This document shows, piece by piece, positions 1 through 8,481 of a stretch of DNA of 64,000 nt (its first letter is position 1; each line of letters starts with the position of its first letter). The stretch spans positions 1 to 64,000 of the forward strand of contig NZ_WJXB01000011.1 of NCBI RefSeq assembly GCF_009664975.1, written 5' to 3'. This DNA is from Paenibacillus monticola. Lineage in GTDB: Bacteria; Bacillota; Bacilli; Paenibacillales; Paenibacillaceae. The translations under genes were made by a program, and so were the position numbers. The notes under the pieces were generated by a model. It had not been told where the DNA came from, did not search any database, and saw nothing but the letters and a program-made list of their open reading frames with translations.

Positions 1-31
1 AAGGGCTTAGCCCAGGCAACAATACACCTTA

Positions 32-76
32 AAAAGACGACATTCATTCGCTAGGTCCGAATGAATGTCGTCTTTT
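32..76. terminator. Bidirectional rho-independent terminator downstream of glnA
   Basis: A perfect 19-bp inverted repeat (32-50 and 58-76) with a 7-nt loop is flanked by an A-run on the left and a T-run on the right, so it can terminate either strand. It lies about 100 nt past the glnA stop codon. Confidence 0.85.
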
Positions 77-178
77 GGATATGTTTGTTTCCAATCTTCC
101 GAGAAGGCCATGTTTTTCAGTGGCCTCGGATTAATCCCGAGGGCTACATATTAAGATAAATTTATTTAGGCAGCAATC

Positions 179-1603
179 TTATACATCAAAATACAGGGAG
201 TATTCATGTGGATGAACACGAATGGCAACCTCTTGGGCTTCGGAACGTTTCAGCGCAACATAGTTAGCGATAAAGTCTTCAGTGAACACGCCGCCTTCTA
301 ATAGGAAACCGTGGTCAGCTTCCAAAGAGTCAAGAGCTTCGTCCAAAGTTCCTGGAACGCTGCGGATCTTCTCTTTGTCTGCATCAGACAATTCATAAAT
401 GTTCTTGTCATAAGGACCATAACCCAATGCTTCAGGGTTCATCTTGTTCTTGATACCATCCAGGCCAGCCATCAGCATTGCTGAGAATGCCAGGTAAGGG
501 TTAGCTGTGGAGTCAGGTGTACGGAATTCGATACGACAACCTTTAGGTGTCACAGCTGCAACCGGGATACGAACTGCAGCGGAACGGTTACCTTTGGAGT
601 AAACCAAGTTAACCGGTGCTTCATAACCAGGAACCAAACGTTTGAATGAGTTGGTACTTGGGTTAGTCAAGGCAATCAATGCTGGTGCATGATATAGAAT
701 ACCGCCGATGTAATGCAAAGCCATCTCACTCAGGTTAGCATAAGCGCCTTTTTCATAGAACAAAGGCTCATCACCATTAAAGATCGATTGATGCACATGC
801 ATTCCACTACCGTTATCGCCGAACAGTGGTTTTGGCATGAATGTTGCTACTTTGCCGTACTGGCGTGCAGTGTTTTGTACAATGTATTTGTAAGTAAGAA
901 GATTATCTGCTGTTTTCTTCAGGGTATCAAACCGGAAGTTGATTTCTGCTTGACCAGCAGTTGCGACTTCATGATGATGACGTTCAATGCGCAGTCCCGC
1001 TTCAGCAAGCAAACGGCACATTTCACTGCGGATATCCTGTTGGGAATCCACCGGTGCTACAGGTACATAGCCACCCTTAACGCCAACTTTGAATGCCAGG
1101 TTGCCGCCTTCGTCTTTACGATTAGTGTTCCATACAGCTTCTTCAGAATCCACGAAATATGAAGAACTATTCATTCCGCTCTCGTAACGCACATCATCAA
1201 AGATAAAGAACTCAGACTCAGGTGCGAAGAATGCTGCTGTTCCCACTCCGCTAGCTTGCAGGAACTCTTCGGCTTTTACTGCGATACCGCGAGGATCGCG
1301 CTCGTAACGTTCGCCATCAGGAGTGAAAATGTCGCACATGATGTTGAGTGTTGGGTGAGCTGTAAAAGGATCGATGTATGTAGTACTTGGATCCGGCATC
1401 ATAACCATGTCGGATTCTTCAATCCCACGAAAACCTGTAATGGAAGATCCGTCAAAAGCTACACCATTTACAAATGTCTCTTCTTCTACTTCAGTAGCAG
1501 GCAAGGAAATGTGGTGAGCACGTCCACCTAAATCTACAAAACGAAAATCAACCCACTCGATATTGTTCTCTTTAATCGTTTGCAACACTTTTTCAACCGA
1601 CAT
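179..1603 (-). CDS. glnA: Glutamine synthetase, type I-beta (GSI-beta)
   Basis: Makes glutamine from glutamate, ammonia and ATP in the cytosol. The 474-aa protein carries the GS beta-grasp and catalytic domains (FDGSS near residue 50; GDNGSGMHVHQS and NPSTNSFKRLVPGYEAP in the catalytic half). It aligns by eye with the enterobacterial enzyme rather than the shorter ~444-aa Firmicute GSI-alpha form. It keeps the 25-residue-type insertion around NTNRKDEGGN and an NIYEL segment matching the NLYDL adenylylation loop, placing the equivalent tyrosine at residue 403. The start follows GGGGAGG. It stands alone, with no glnR beside it, and has a consensus promoter plus candidate GlnR/TnrA half-sites. 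Family certain, subtype very likely. Confidence 0.95.
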   Translation of the reverse strand: MSVEKVLQTIKENNIEWVDFRFVDLGGRAHHISLPATEVEEETFVNGVAFDGSSITGFRGIEESDMVMMPDPSTTYIDPFTAHPTLNIMCDIFTPDGERYERDPRGIAVKAEEFLQASGVGTAAFFAPESEFFIFDDVRYESGMNSSSYFVDSEEAVWNTNRKDEGGNLAFKVGVKGGYVPVAPVDSQQDIRSEMCRLLAEAGLRIERHHHEVATAGQAEINFRFDTLKKTADNLLTYKYIVQNTARQYGKVATFMPKPLFGDNGSGMHVHQSIFNGDEPLFYEKGAYANLSEMALHYIGGILYHAPALIALTNPSTNSFKRLVPGYEAPVNLVYSKGNRSAAVRIPVAAVTPKGCRIEFRTPDSTANPYLAFSAMLMAGLDGIKNKMNPEALGYGPYDKNIYELSDADKEKIRSVPGTLDEALDSLEADHGFLLEGGVFTEDFIANYVALKRSEAQEVAIRVHPHEYSLYFDV

Positions 1604-1683
1604 GAATTTTTCCTCCCCGAATTCCGAACATTAGGCCGTTCACAGTATGCAAATGTTCTTGTTTTAATTTTTTTGCTGTCGTC

Positions 1684-1712
1684 ATTATAAATCTCAAACC
1701 TAACATCGTCAA
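1684..1712 (-). promoter_or_regulatory. Sigma-A promoter of glnA
   Basis: On the minus strand TTGACG (1707-1712) is separated by exactly 17 nt from TATAAT (1684-1689), giving a start point about 75 nt before the glnA ATG. Confidence 0.75.
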
Positions 1713-1757
1713 TGCTTATGTCAGGTATTTCTTATTCCAATGTAAGTTATTCTGACG
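1707..1757 (-). promoter_or_regulatory. Candidate GlnR/TnrA boxes upstream of glnA
   Basis: Two 17-bp sites resemble TGTNA-N7-TNACA. The distal one (1741-1757, minus CGTCA-N7-TTACA) has one mismatch. The proximal one (1707-1723, TGACA-N7-TGACG) has two and overlaps the -35 element. Their centres are 34 bp apart. Nitrogen control is an inference from the motif and the gene's role. Confidence 0.4.
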
Positions 1758-1818
1758 CTTTAGTGAAATTTATTTCATTAGATTGTCCCTAGATCATCCT
1801 TTATTCGTACAATAACAC

Positions 1819-1863
1819 AAAAGGCCCCCTTTCCCTGCCCTAGAGCGGGAAAAGGGGACCTAG
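1819..1863 (-). terminator. Terminator downstream of the DAHP synthase gene
   Basis: A GC-rich hairpin (AGGCCCCCTTTCCC paired with GGGAAAAGGGGACCT, one G-T pair) is followed on the minus strand by a TTTT-rich tract, just after the stop codon at 1886. Confidence 0.75.
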
Positions 1864-1885
1864 TAAGCATAACTGGTGTCAGGAA

Positions 1886-2932
1886 TTAGACTACTGAGAC
1901 GGCCTCTGGCGAATTGGAGAACTTACGTCCAACGAGTGGAGCAATCTTCTCCAGATCTCTCAGCAGAGCGTCGAACTGGTCTGGGAATAAGGATTGAACA
2001 CCATCGCCTGTCATGGAATTATCAGGATCTGTGTGAATCTCAATAATGAGACCATTTGCGCCAGCTGCTACCGATGCTTTGGACATCGGAGCAACCAGTT
2101 CACGGCGTCCGGTACCATGGCTTGGGTCGGAAATAACAGGCAGGTGACTCAGACTCTGCAGTACCGGAATCGCAGTAAGATCCAGCGTATTACGGGTGTA
2201 GGTCTCAAAGGTGCGGATACCACGCTCGCAGAGCATAACATCACGGTTTCCTCCTGCAAGAATGTACTCAGCTGCATTCAACAGCTCATCATAAGTTGCA
2301 CTGAAGCCGCGTTTTAGCAGCACGGGACGTCCGCACGTTCCCAACTTGCGCAACAAATCGAAGTTCTGCATATTGCGTGTACCCACTTGCAGAATATCAG
2401 CATGCTCAGCGCAGATATCAACGTACTCCGGTGTCATAACTTCAGTTATGGTCAATAGGCCATGACGTTTTCCGGCTTCTGCCATCATAGTCAGACCTTC
2501 AACACCGACTCCTTGGAAGCTATAAGGACCTGTCCGGGGTTTAAAGGCTCCTCCACGCAATACTTGAGCGCCAGAAGCTTTGACAAGCCGGGCAATTTCA
2601 TTAATTTGTTCTGGGGATTCAACGGCACAAGGGCCACCCATAATAACGAGGTTCTCCCCGCCGATCTTCACGCCACGAATATCAATGACTGTATCCTCCG
2701 GATGGAAATCCCGGCTAGCCAGTTTATAGGATTTGGAGATCTTGACAACATTCTGTACGCCCTTCATTTGCCGTAGATGCTCAGCCAGCTTGGGAGTAAC
2801 GCCTCCTACCAAACCAATAACTGTATGATCTGCGCCGCGGGACAGATGAACCTGCAAGCCTTCTCTTTCAATCACAGCAATAATATCCTGAACCTGTTCC
2901 TCTGGTGTTAGATTAGATGTAATGACGATCAT
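1886..2932 (-). CDS. aroF: 3-deoxy-7-phosphoheptulonate (DAHP) synthase, type I-beta
   Basis: First step of the shikimate pathway: condenses phosphoenolpyruvate and erythrose 4-phosphate. The 348-aa product has an N-terminal ~70-residue ferredoxin-like regulatory domain (from MIVITSNLT), then the TIM-barrel catalytic part with GGPCAVES, RGGAFKPRTGPYSFQG, LLKRG and SDPSHGTGRR motifs typical of the Thermotoga/Bacillus I-beta class. In that class the N-terminal domain is known to mediate feedback inhibition. The ATG at 2932 is preferred because AGAGGAG sits 9 nt upstream; the longer reading frame starts inside the leader. It has its own promoter and terminator, so it is probably monocistronic. 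The symbol is generic for this enzyme in Firmicutes. Confidence 0.93.
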   Translation of the reverse strand: MIVITSNLTPEEQVQDIIAVIEREGLQVHLSRGADHTVIGLVGGVTPKLAEHLRQMKGVQNVVKISKSYKLASRDFHPEDTVIDIRGVKIGGENLVIMGGPCAVESPEQINEIARLVKASGAQVLRGGAFKPRTGPYSFQGVGVEGLTMMAEAGKRHGLLTITEVMTPEYVDICAEHADILQVGTRNMQNFDLLRKLGTCGRPVLLKRGFSATYDELLNAAEYILAGGNRDVMLCERGIRTFETYTRNTLDLTAIPVLQSLSHLPVISDPSHGTGRRELVAPMSKASVAAGANGLIIEIHTDPDNSMTGDGVQSLFPDQFDALLRDLEKIAPLVGRKFSNSPEAVSVV

Positions 2933-3043
2933 AATGATTAGCTCCTCTTCTATACTGTACTTTTGTGTGATTAATTTCATAGTTAACCATTTGTGATGTT
3001 GCGTTTATGCTTTTAAGCTTTCATGCTTTTAATCGCTAAAGTA

Positions 3044-3072
3044 ATTTTACCTCAAAAAAGAGTATTCGTCAA
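3044..3072 (-). promoter_or_regulatory. Sigma-A promoter of the DAHP synthase gene
   Basis: Minus-strand TTGACG (3067-3072), a 17-nt spacer and TAAAAT (3044-3049), about 105 nt before the AGAGGAG ribosome site. Confidence 0.7.
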
Positions 3073-3131
3073 TCTGTTTTCACTAAACGTCACAGATTTC
3101 ACACTTTATTGTAGCGAGCGCATACATTAGT

Positions 3132-3177
3132 AAAAGAGTACACAATCTCCGTCCTAGCGGAATTTGTGTACTCTTTT
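3132..3177. terminator. Bidirectional terminator between ispH and the DAHP synthase gene
   Basis: A 14-bp stem (3132-3145 with 3164-3177) has an inner TCCG/CGGA extension. It is flanked by A4 and T4 tracts and lies directly downstream of the ispH stop. Confidence 0.85.
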
Positions 3178-3216
3178 CAAATTGTAATTGTATAAGTCCA
3201 TTGTCAGAAATAAGCG

Positions 3217-4173
3217 TTATGTCGTGCTTGCGCTCTTAGTCTTTACCTGCGGCAGCAGCTTCGCCATATTCACGGTACGCTTAATTTCCCACGTCTCTGG
3301 AACGGCAGGATCGTACTGCTCCAGATAATTGATGACTTCCTTCGTAATTGGTGTAGGCGTAGACGCACCTGAGGTTACTCCCACGATGTTGACACCCTGC
3401 AGCCACTCTGTCTTAAGTTCCGACAAGTCTGATATACGGTAAGCCGTCACGCCGGCAATCTCTTCTGACACCTGGGCAAGCCGATTTGAGTTGTTGCTGC
3501 GCGGATCGCCCACTACTATAACCAGATCCGTCTGACCCGCCTGCTCAGCCACGGCCTCCTGACGCACCTGGGTAGCCATGCAAATCTCATTATGCACTTC
3601 TGCACCAGGAAAGGTCACGAGCAGTTTCTTCATAATATGCTTAATATCCCACTGGCTCATTGTAGTCTGATTCGTAATTACAATTCGGGAGGAAGGAATC
3701 GATAACGTTGCGATCTCTTCTTCCTTCTCAATCAGATGCACATGCTCCGGCGAGATGCCAACAGCACCCTCCGGCTCCGGATGTCCCTTCTTGCCGATAT
3801 AGATGACCTCATAACCATCATCAACCTTTTCCTGAATAAGATCATGCGTCTTTGTTACATCAGGACAGGTAGCATCTACAGTCGTCAGCCCTTTAGCTCG
3901 AGCCATCTTGCGAACCTCAGGAGAGACCCCATGTGCTGTGAATATAATGGTGCCGCTATCTACCTTGTCCAGTATATCAAGACGATTATGTCCATCCAGT
4001 GTGATGATGCCGTCGTCCTCGAACGAGTTGGTAACATGACTATTATGAACAATCATGCCCAATATATAAATCGGCCGGGGAAGATCAAGATTTTGCGCGG
4101 CCTGTCGTGCCATTACCATGGCATCGACCACACCGTAGCAATAGCCCCGGGGAGAAATTTTGATAACTTCCAT
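3217..4173 (-). CDS. ispH: 4-hydroxy-3-methylbut-2-enyl diphosphate reductase (IspH/LytB)
   Basis: Last enzyme of the methylerythritol-phosphate isoprenoid pathway, an iron-sulfur reductase giving IPP and DMAPP. The 318-aa protein has the three conserved cysteine contexts expected for the cluster ligands: GYCYGV near residue 12, VDATCPDVTKTH near 103 and HNEICMAT near 197. It also has the HNSHV and SNNSNRL substrate-binding motifs. Length is normal for the family. A GGTGAAG-type ribosome site precedes the ATG. It ends at the shared bidirectional terminator and is followed by the DAHP synthase promoter, so transcription with that gene is unlikely. Confidence 0.95.
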   Translation of the reverse strand: MEVIKISPRGYCYGVVDAMVMARQAAQNLDLPRPIYILGMIVHNSHVTNSFEDDGIITLDGHNRLDILDKVDSGTIIFTAHGVSPEVRKMARAKGLTTVDATCPDVTKTHDLIQEKVDDGYEVIYIGKKGHPEPEGAVGISPEHVHLIEKEEEIATLSIPSSRIVITNQTTMSQWDIKHIMKKLLVTFPGAEVHNEICMATQVRQEAVAEQAGQTDLVIVVGDPRSNNSNRLAQVSEEIAGVTAYRISDLSELKTEWLQGVNIVGVTSGASTPTPITKEVINYLEQYDPAVPETWEIKRTVNMAKLLPQVKTKSASTT

Positions 4174-4231
4174 AACTTCACCAGCTTTCTGCTCATCGTT
4201 AACTGCTGTAATAGATCGGTCTAATTATACC

Positions 4232-5686
4232 CTATTCCAGCGGTGGAGCAAAGAGAAGCGGCAGCCAGATCACAAAGGTTGTCCCCTCACCCTGACGAGT
4301 AACCACTTCAACAGATCCGCCATGTTCATCGATGATCCATTTCGCGATCGACAGACCGAGACCAATCCCCTCAGTAATCCCACGAGATTCATCTGCACGG
4401 TAAAAACGATCAAAAATATGCGGCACCTCATCTTTATCCATCCCAATGCCCGTATCAACGATGCGGATACCCACTTGACTCTGGTAGAATACGGTATCCA
4501 GCGAAACCTCGCCAGAAGGTGTGTATTTGAAAGCATTATCAATGAAGATGAACAGCATTTGCTGCAAGTAATCTTTGTTGCCGACAATATATTTTCCATT
4601 CAGTGCTGACATGTCTCCTGTAATCCACTCCGCTTGGCGGGGCAAGAAAGAGGCTCTGCGGGCCACCTCAGTCATCATCGGTTCCAGTGCTACCGGCTCA
4701 ATTTCGAAGGTGCGCCCAGTATCGGCACGGGCCAGAGAGAGCATATCTGCAACGAGTCTGCTCATTCTTTTGGCCTCATCGGCAATATCACTGACGGATT
4801 CCATAGACATCTGCCGGATGGAAGCATCGTCCAGATCCGGGTTTTCCCCCGGTTCCAGCGCCCATACCTTTTGCAGCAGATCAATATTGCCACGGATCGT
4901 GGTTAGAGGAGTACGCAGTTCATGTGACGCATCCGAAACAAAGCGACGCTGTGCGGCATAAGAATCCTCAAGCTCCTTATAAAAGCCCTCCATCCGCCCG
5001 AGCATACTGTTCACAGTTGCAATAAGACGTCCGATCTCATCAGGTGGTCCATCGTATTCAATACGGGAGCTAAGATCCGTACCTGTCTGAATACCGTTAG
5101 CGGCATCAATAACCTTACCAATCGGACTCATTGCCTTACGGGCCAAGAATAGACCGAAGGTAAAGGCCGCGATTAAGGTCGCGAAAGAACCAACAAGCAG
5201 AATGTTTTTCAGTCGTTCCATGAGCTTGTCCTGCTCTCCCACATAGGCAGCAACTTGCAGAACGGCAGCAGGATTATTATTATAATTCTCCAAAGAAATA
5301 GGTCTTTCAAAGATTAGAAAATGATTCCCATCGATAAAAATATTACGAAATCCCTGCGTGATTTTATCTCGCGCTGGAAAATCAAACTTAATACCAATAT
5401 TCGCCATGTTAAGCGATTGTTTCAATAGGTTACTATCATAAATAAAAATCTGCATATACAGGTTGGAGTCCTCCGGCCGGCTGTACGCATTCATATCCAG
5501 TTCACCGCTGATATTAATGGTGAAGCTGAAACCACGCTGCAATTGTTCTGCCTGGCTTTGCACACGATCCTTTAAATCTCCATAAGTATTAATGTATACA
5601 AAACCGTAAATTGCGGCTGATAAGGCCAGCAGCATAACGGCTAGAATCCCTGAATACCAAGCAGCCAGCCGCAACCTTATGGACAT
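4232..5686 (-). CDS. Sensor histidine kinase, EnvZ/OmpR-pair type
   Basis: Membrane sensor partner of the response regulator just upstream. The 484-aa protein has TM1 at about residues 8-28, an extracellular sensor of about 130 residues, TM2 near 160-185, a HAMP linker, HisKA with the phospho-accepting His in SDASHELRTPLTTIRGN, and an HATPase_c domain with N-box DNAFKYTP and the GIGLGLSI lid. The ATG at 5686 is preferred over a GTG 12 nt earlier because AGAGGTG lies 9 nt before it and the regulator's stop codon is one base upstream, implying translational coupling. Position next to htrA suggests an envelope or secretion-stress role similar to CssRS, but the signal cannot be read from sequence. 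Confidence 0.9.
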   Translation of the reverse strand: MSIRLRLAAWYSGILAVMLLALSAAIYGFVYINTYGDLKDRVQSQAEQLQRGFSFTINISGELDMNAYSRPEDSNLYMQIFIYDSNLLKQSLNMANIGIKFDFPARDKITQGFRNIFIDGNHFLIFERPISLENYNNNPAAVLQVAAYVGEQDKLMERLKNILLVGSFATLIAAFTFGLFLARKAMSPIGKVIDAANGIQTGTDLSSRIEYDGPPDEIGRLIATVNSMLGRMEGFYKELEDSYAAQRRFVSDASHELRTPLTTIRGNIDLLQKVWALEPGENPDLDDASIRQMSMESVSDIADEAKRMSRLVADMLSLARADTGRTFEIEPVALEPMMTEVARRASFLPRQAEWITGDMSALNGKYIVGNKDYLQQMLFIFIDNAFKYTPSGEVSLDTVFYQSQVGIRIVDTGIGMDKDEVPHIFDRFYRADESRGITEGIGLGLSIAKWIIDEHGGSVEVVTRQGEGTTFVIWLPLLFAPPLE

Positions 5687-5687
5687 A

Positions 5688-6377
5688 TTAATTGTCACCT
5701 CTTAGAATGTACCCGGCTCCCCGGATCGTCTGAATCAAGCGTTTGCCACCATGCTCTTCCGTCTTCTGGCGCAACATGGCGATATAAACCTCCAACACAT
5801 TGGATTCACCACTATAATCATAGCCCCAAATCTTATCCATAATCAGGTCACGGGACAGTACCCGCTTCGGATTCTGCATAAACAGATGCAGCAACTCAAA
5901 TTCCTTTGCTGTTAACTCCAGACGTTTGCCGTTCCTGATCACTTCCCGTGAATCTACGTCAAGCGTAATATCTTCGTAGGAGACTGCCTGTTCACCGCCT
6001 CCACCCTGCTCGCTCTTGCGTCGAAGCAGTGCGCGTACGCGTGCCAGCAACTCTTCAAGTGCAAACGGCTTTACCAAATAGTCATCTGCACCCAGATCAA
6101 GCCCCTTCACACGATGTTCTATCTCGTCTTTAGCCGTAAGCATAAGGACAGGAACACTGCTGCCACCCTCCCGCAGACGCCTAACGACTTCAAAGCCGTC
6201 CACTTGCGGCATCATTACATCCAGAATAACTACATCGGGATCACTGGCCAGTACGGCACGCAGTCCGTCAGCCCCATTTACTGCTGACTTTACATCGTAT
6301 CCTTCAAAGGCCAGGCCCCGGCGCAGCATGGAAATAATCTTCTCGTCATCATCAATAATTAAAATACTCGGTCGCAT
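5688..6377 (-). CDS. OmpR-family response regulator
   Basis: Cytosolic transcription factor paired with the kinase that follows it. The 229-aa protein has a receiver domain (IDDDEK acidic pocket, phospho-Asp in VVILDVMMPQ, Lys in YLVKPF) followed by a winged-helix DNA-binding domain (LTAKEFELLHLFMQNP, GYDYSGESNVLEVYI, IRGAGYIL). The ATG at 6377 is chosen over an adjacent TTG; a GGGGG run precedes it. It lies 60 nt after the htrA terminator, so it may be expressed separately or by partial readthrough from htrA. Regulation of htrA by this pair is an inference from proximity. Confidence 0.92.
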   Translation of the reverse strand: MRPSILIIDDDEKIISMLRRGLAFEGYDVKSAVNGADGLRAVLASDPDVVILDVMMPQVDGFEVVRRLREGGSSVPVLMLTAKDEIEHRVKGLDLGADDYLVKPFALEELLARVRALLRRKSEQGGGGEQAVSYEDITLDVDSREVIRNGKRLELTAKEFELLHLFMQNPKRVLSRDLIMDKIWGYDYSGESNVLEVYIAMLRQKTEEHGGKRLIQTIRGAGYILRGDN

Positions 6378-6438
6378 CAAGCAGCCCCCATTATTCTCTT
6401 TTTATTTATATTGTATCAGTGAATGAATGGATTAGCAT

Positions 6439-6469
6439 CAAAAGCGGAAGGGTTGCCCCTCCCGCTTTT
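6439..6469 (-). terminator. Terminator downstream of htrA
   Basis: An imperfect AAAGCGGGAGGGG/CCCUUCCGCUUU hairpin (one G-U pair) is followed by TTTT on the minus strand, 20 nt past the htrA stop. Confidence 0.65.
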
Positions 6470-6488
6470 CAATTCACCACTACAACAT

Positions 6489-8150
6489 TTACTGCTGCTT
6501 AGTTTGGGTAGTATCAAAATCATTTTTGTTGCCGATTGTAACTGGTAGATCCAGTGTTTTTGCATCACGCACCACATTCAATGTAGCTTTATCACCAACT
6601 TTTAACGTTTGAATAAAGGTGATCAGATCTTGACTCGTTGCATATTTCGTTCCATTTATGCCTGTAATAATATCGTATGGGCGTAAGTCTGCAGTATAAG
6701 CAGGGGATTTATAAATAATCTCGGCTACCACAGAGCCTTCTTTAATCTCAGTACCCATCTGTTTGGCAACTTCATCTGTAATCGTCATTAGTGAGGCTCC
6801 AATGAAGGGAATGGGTTCTTTCGGAATGGCTTGGTTCGCTTCCAGCTTGTCGACAACCTCTTTAATGGTATTGACCGCGATAGCGAAGCCTATTCCTTGA
6901 GAATCTGTACTTACAGCTACGTTCATTCCAATGACTTCACCTTTCATATTGAGCAAAGGTCCACCGGAATTACCAGGGTTAATAGAAGCATCGGTTTGCA
7001 GCAAATCTTTATAATTGCGTGTTCCGCTACCATCTTCTTCATTAATATCAATGCTGCGTCCTTTGGCGCTGAGCACACCGGCTGTAACCGTATGATCAAA
7101 CCCTTGAGGATTACCAATAGCTACTACTTCCGAGCCAACCTTTAACGTTTCGGAATTACCCAGTGCCACTACAGGGAAGTTATTGTCTCCTTCAATCTTC
7201 AGGACGGCCAGATCCAGATCTTTACTGGAGCCAAGCAGTTTAGCTTCATAAGGTTTGCTGTTGCCTTCCAGCGTAACTTGAATCACATCTGCTTTATCAA
7301 TGACGTGCTGGTTAGTCAAAATATAGCCGGCTTTATCATAAATAAAGCCTGTGCCAATTCCATAAGGAACGAGTTGCGAGGCCGAGCCTGAGCCCGATTC
7401 TGACTGAGAACCTGCATCCGGTTCAGATTGTTGAGAATCGCTTCCACCGAACTGATCTCCGAAGAAAAATTGCGAGAATGGATCTGTCGAATTCGGACTG
7501 CTTTGACTACCGCTACGGGTGCTGGAGTTAACAAGCGTCTCAATCTTAACTACTGCAGGCCCTACTCCATCTACTACGCTTGATACATCACCTGATCCAG
7601 TAACCAGCGAAGTGGTAGTAGTTGACGGTGTAACACTTGCACTCTCGTTAGTCACTTTAGCTGATGCACTCGTTACTGCAACTGCTGTTGCTGAATTATC
7701 CGTAAACCAATTCCCTCGGTCCGCCATAAACATAGAACCGGATAGAACGATCATGCCAGCCAGAAAAGAAATCAGCACTGTTTTTACCGAGCTTTTGGGT
7801 TTGCCTTTGTATTGCCAGCCTCCCCCTCCGTCCGATCCATTCCCACCATTTCCGTTACGTCCGCCGCCATTGCTGTCATATCCTGTTGTGCGAAGTGAAG
7901 TACTATAGGGAAGAGGATTAACCGATTGAGATGGTGTAATTTCCACACGCTCTGGCTCCCGCCGATTGTAATGCTCTGCACCCTCTGTATTCAGTTCATC
8001 TTTATTCAAAGATTTAAAAGGTCCGTAAGAATAGTAGTATGATGATCCTGATTCGGTAGACTGGTTTTTGTTGCTTTCATTATTATTATCCCATTCCCGA
8101 TCCGGTGCCGGCTCATTGTCACGATTAAACTCATTTTTGTTATCGTCCAT
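6489..8150 (-). CDS. htrA: Membrane-anchored HtrA/DegP-like serine protease with PDZ domain
   Basis: Extracytoplasmic quality-control protease degrading misfolded exported proteins. The 553-aa protein has a long hydrophilic, Asn/Gly-rich cytosolic N-terminus, one TM segment (about residues 120-142, VLISFLAGMIVLSGS), a Ser/Thr-rich linker, a trypsin-like domain with the His in LTNQHVID, Asp in DLDLAVLKIE and Ser in GNSGGPL, then a C-terminal PDZ domain (LRPYDIITGINGT). The start at 8150 follows GGGAGG at 9 nt; an upstream in-frame start reads through the leader. The two-component pair directly downstream is the likely regulator, as with CssRS/htrA in Bacillus subtilis. A palindromic candidate operator lies about 75 nt upstream. 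Confidence 0.93.
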   Translation of the reverse strand: MDDNKNEFNRDNEPAPDREWDNNNESNKNQSTESGSSYYYSYGPFKSLNKDELNTEGAEHYNRREPERVEITPSQSVNPLPYSTSLRTTGYDSNGGGRNGNGGNGSDGGGGWQYKGKPKSSVKTVLISFLAGMIVLSGSMFMADRGNWFTDNSATAVAVTSASAKVTNESASVTPSTTTTSLVTGSGDVSSVVDGVGPAVVKIETLVNSSTRSGSQSSPNSTDPFSQFFFGDQFGGSDSQQSEPDAGSQSESGSGSASQLVPYGIGTGFIYDKAGYILTNQHVIDKADVIQVTLEGNSKPYEAKLLGSSKDLDLAVLKIEGDNNFPVVALGNSETLKVGSEVVAIGNPQGFDHTVTAGVLSAKGRSIDINEEDGSGTRNYKDLLQTDASINPGNSGGPLLNMKGEVIGMNVAVSTDSQGIGFAIAVNTIKEVVDKLEANQAIPKEPIPFIGASLMTITDEVAKQMGTEIKEGSVVAEIIYKSPAYTADLRPYDIITGINGTKYATSQDLITFIQTLKVGDKATLNVVRDAKTLDLPVTIGNKNDFDTTQTKQQ

Positions 8151-8219
8151 GTTTTCTTTCCTCCCGCACCCTGTCTGTCTGACAAGGAGTATATTTGTTT
8201 TCTTGTTCTTATTTTGTAC

Positions 8220-8236
8220 TGTGAACCTTAAGGTCA
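8220..8236. promoter_or_regulatory. Candidate palindromic operator upstream of htrA
   Basis: The decamer ACCTTAAGGT is a perfect palindrome extended by GTGA on one side and CAC on the other, about 70-85 nt before the htrA start. An operator role is inferred only from symmetry and place. Confidence 0.3.
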
Positions 8237-8286
8237 CATTAAAAACAATTTAAGCGGAGATAAAAGATTTGGGGGGAATTGGGGAA

Positions 8287-8418
8287 ATCAGGCTACACCG
8301 CTGGGGGGAAGGGGTATCAGGCTACACCGCTGTTGAAATCGTGTTCCCTGAATTTACCCTGCGGGTGGAACACGATTTCAAAGGCGGCCGTAAACTTTCC
8401 GCTCTGATACCCCTTCCC
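8287..8418. repeat. Nested hairpin with internal direct repeat in a gene-free region
   Basis: A 15-bp outer stem (8306-8320 with 8404-8418) encloses a 14-bp inner stem (8334-8347 with 8367-8380). A 17-bp direct repeat (8287-8303 and 8316-8332) overlaps the left side. An ORF can be drawn across it, but its content is the repeat itself. No gene is supported in 8151-8815; this whole interval is structured repeat DNA. Confidence 0.7.
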
Positions 8419-8438
8419 TGTGCAGAGAAGCACAAAAA

Positions 8439-8469
8439 AGCCCGAGCGCTAACTACCTCGCGCCGGGCT
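8439..8469 (-). terminator. Minus-strand terminator after the lia operon region
   Basis: AGCCCGGCGC pairs with GCGCTCGGGCT (one bulged base) and is followed by T6 on the minus strand. It is the first clear minus-strand terminator beyond the liaR stop at 8816. Confidence 0.6.
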
Positions 8470-8481
8470 GAGATCACAACC

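Noticed and set aside
713..1162. Plus-strand ORF opposite glnA
   Set aside because: Antisense shadow of a strongly conserved gene, no ribosome site, no recognisable domain.
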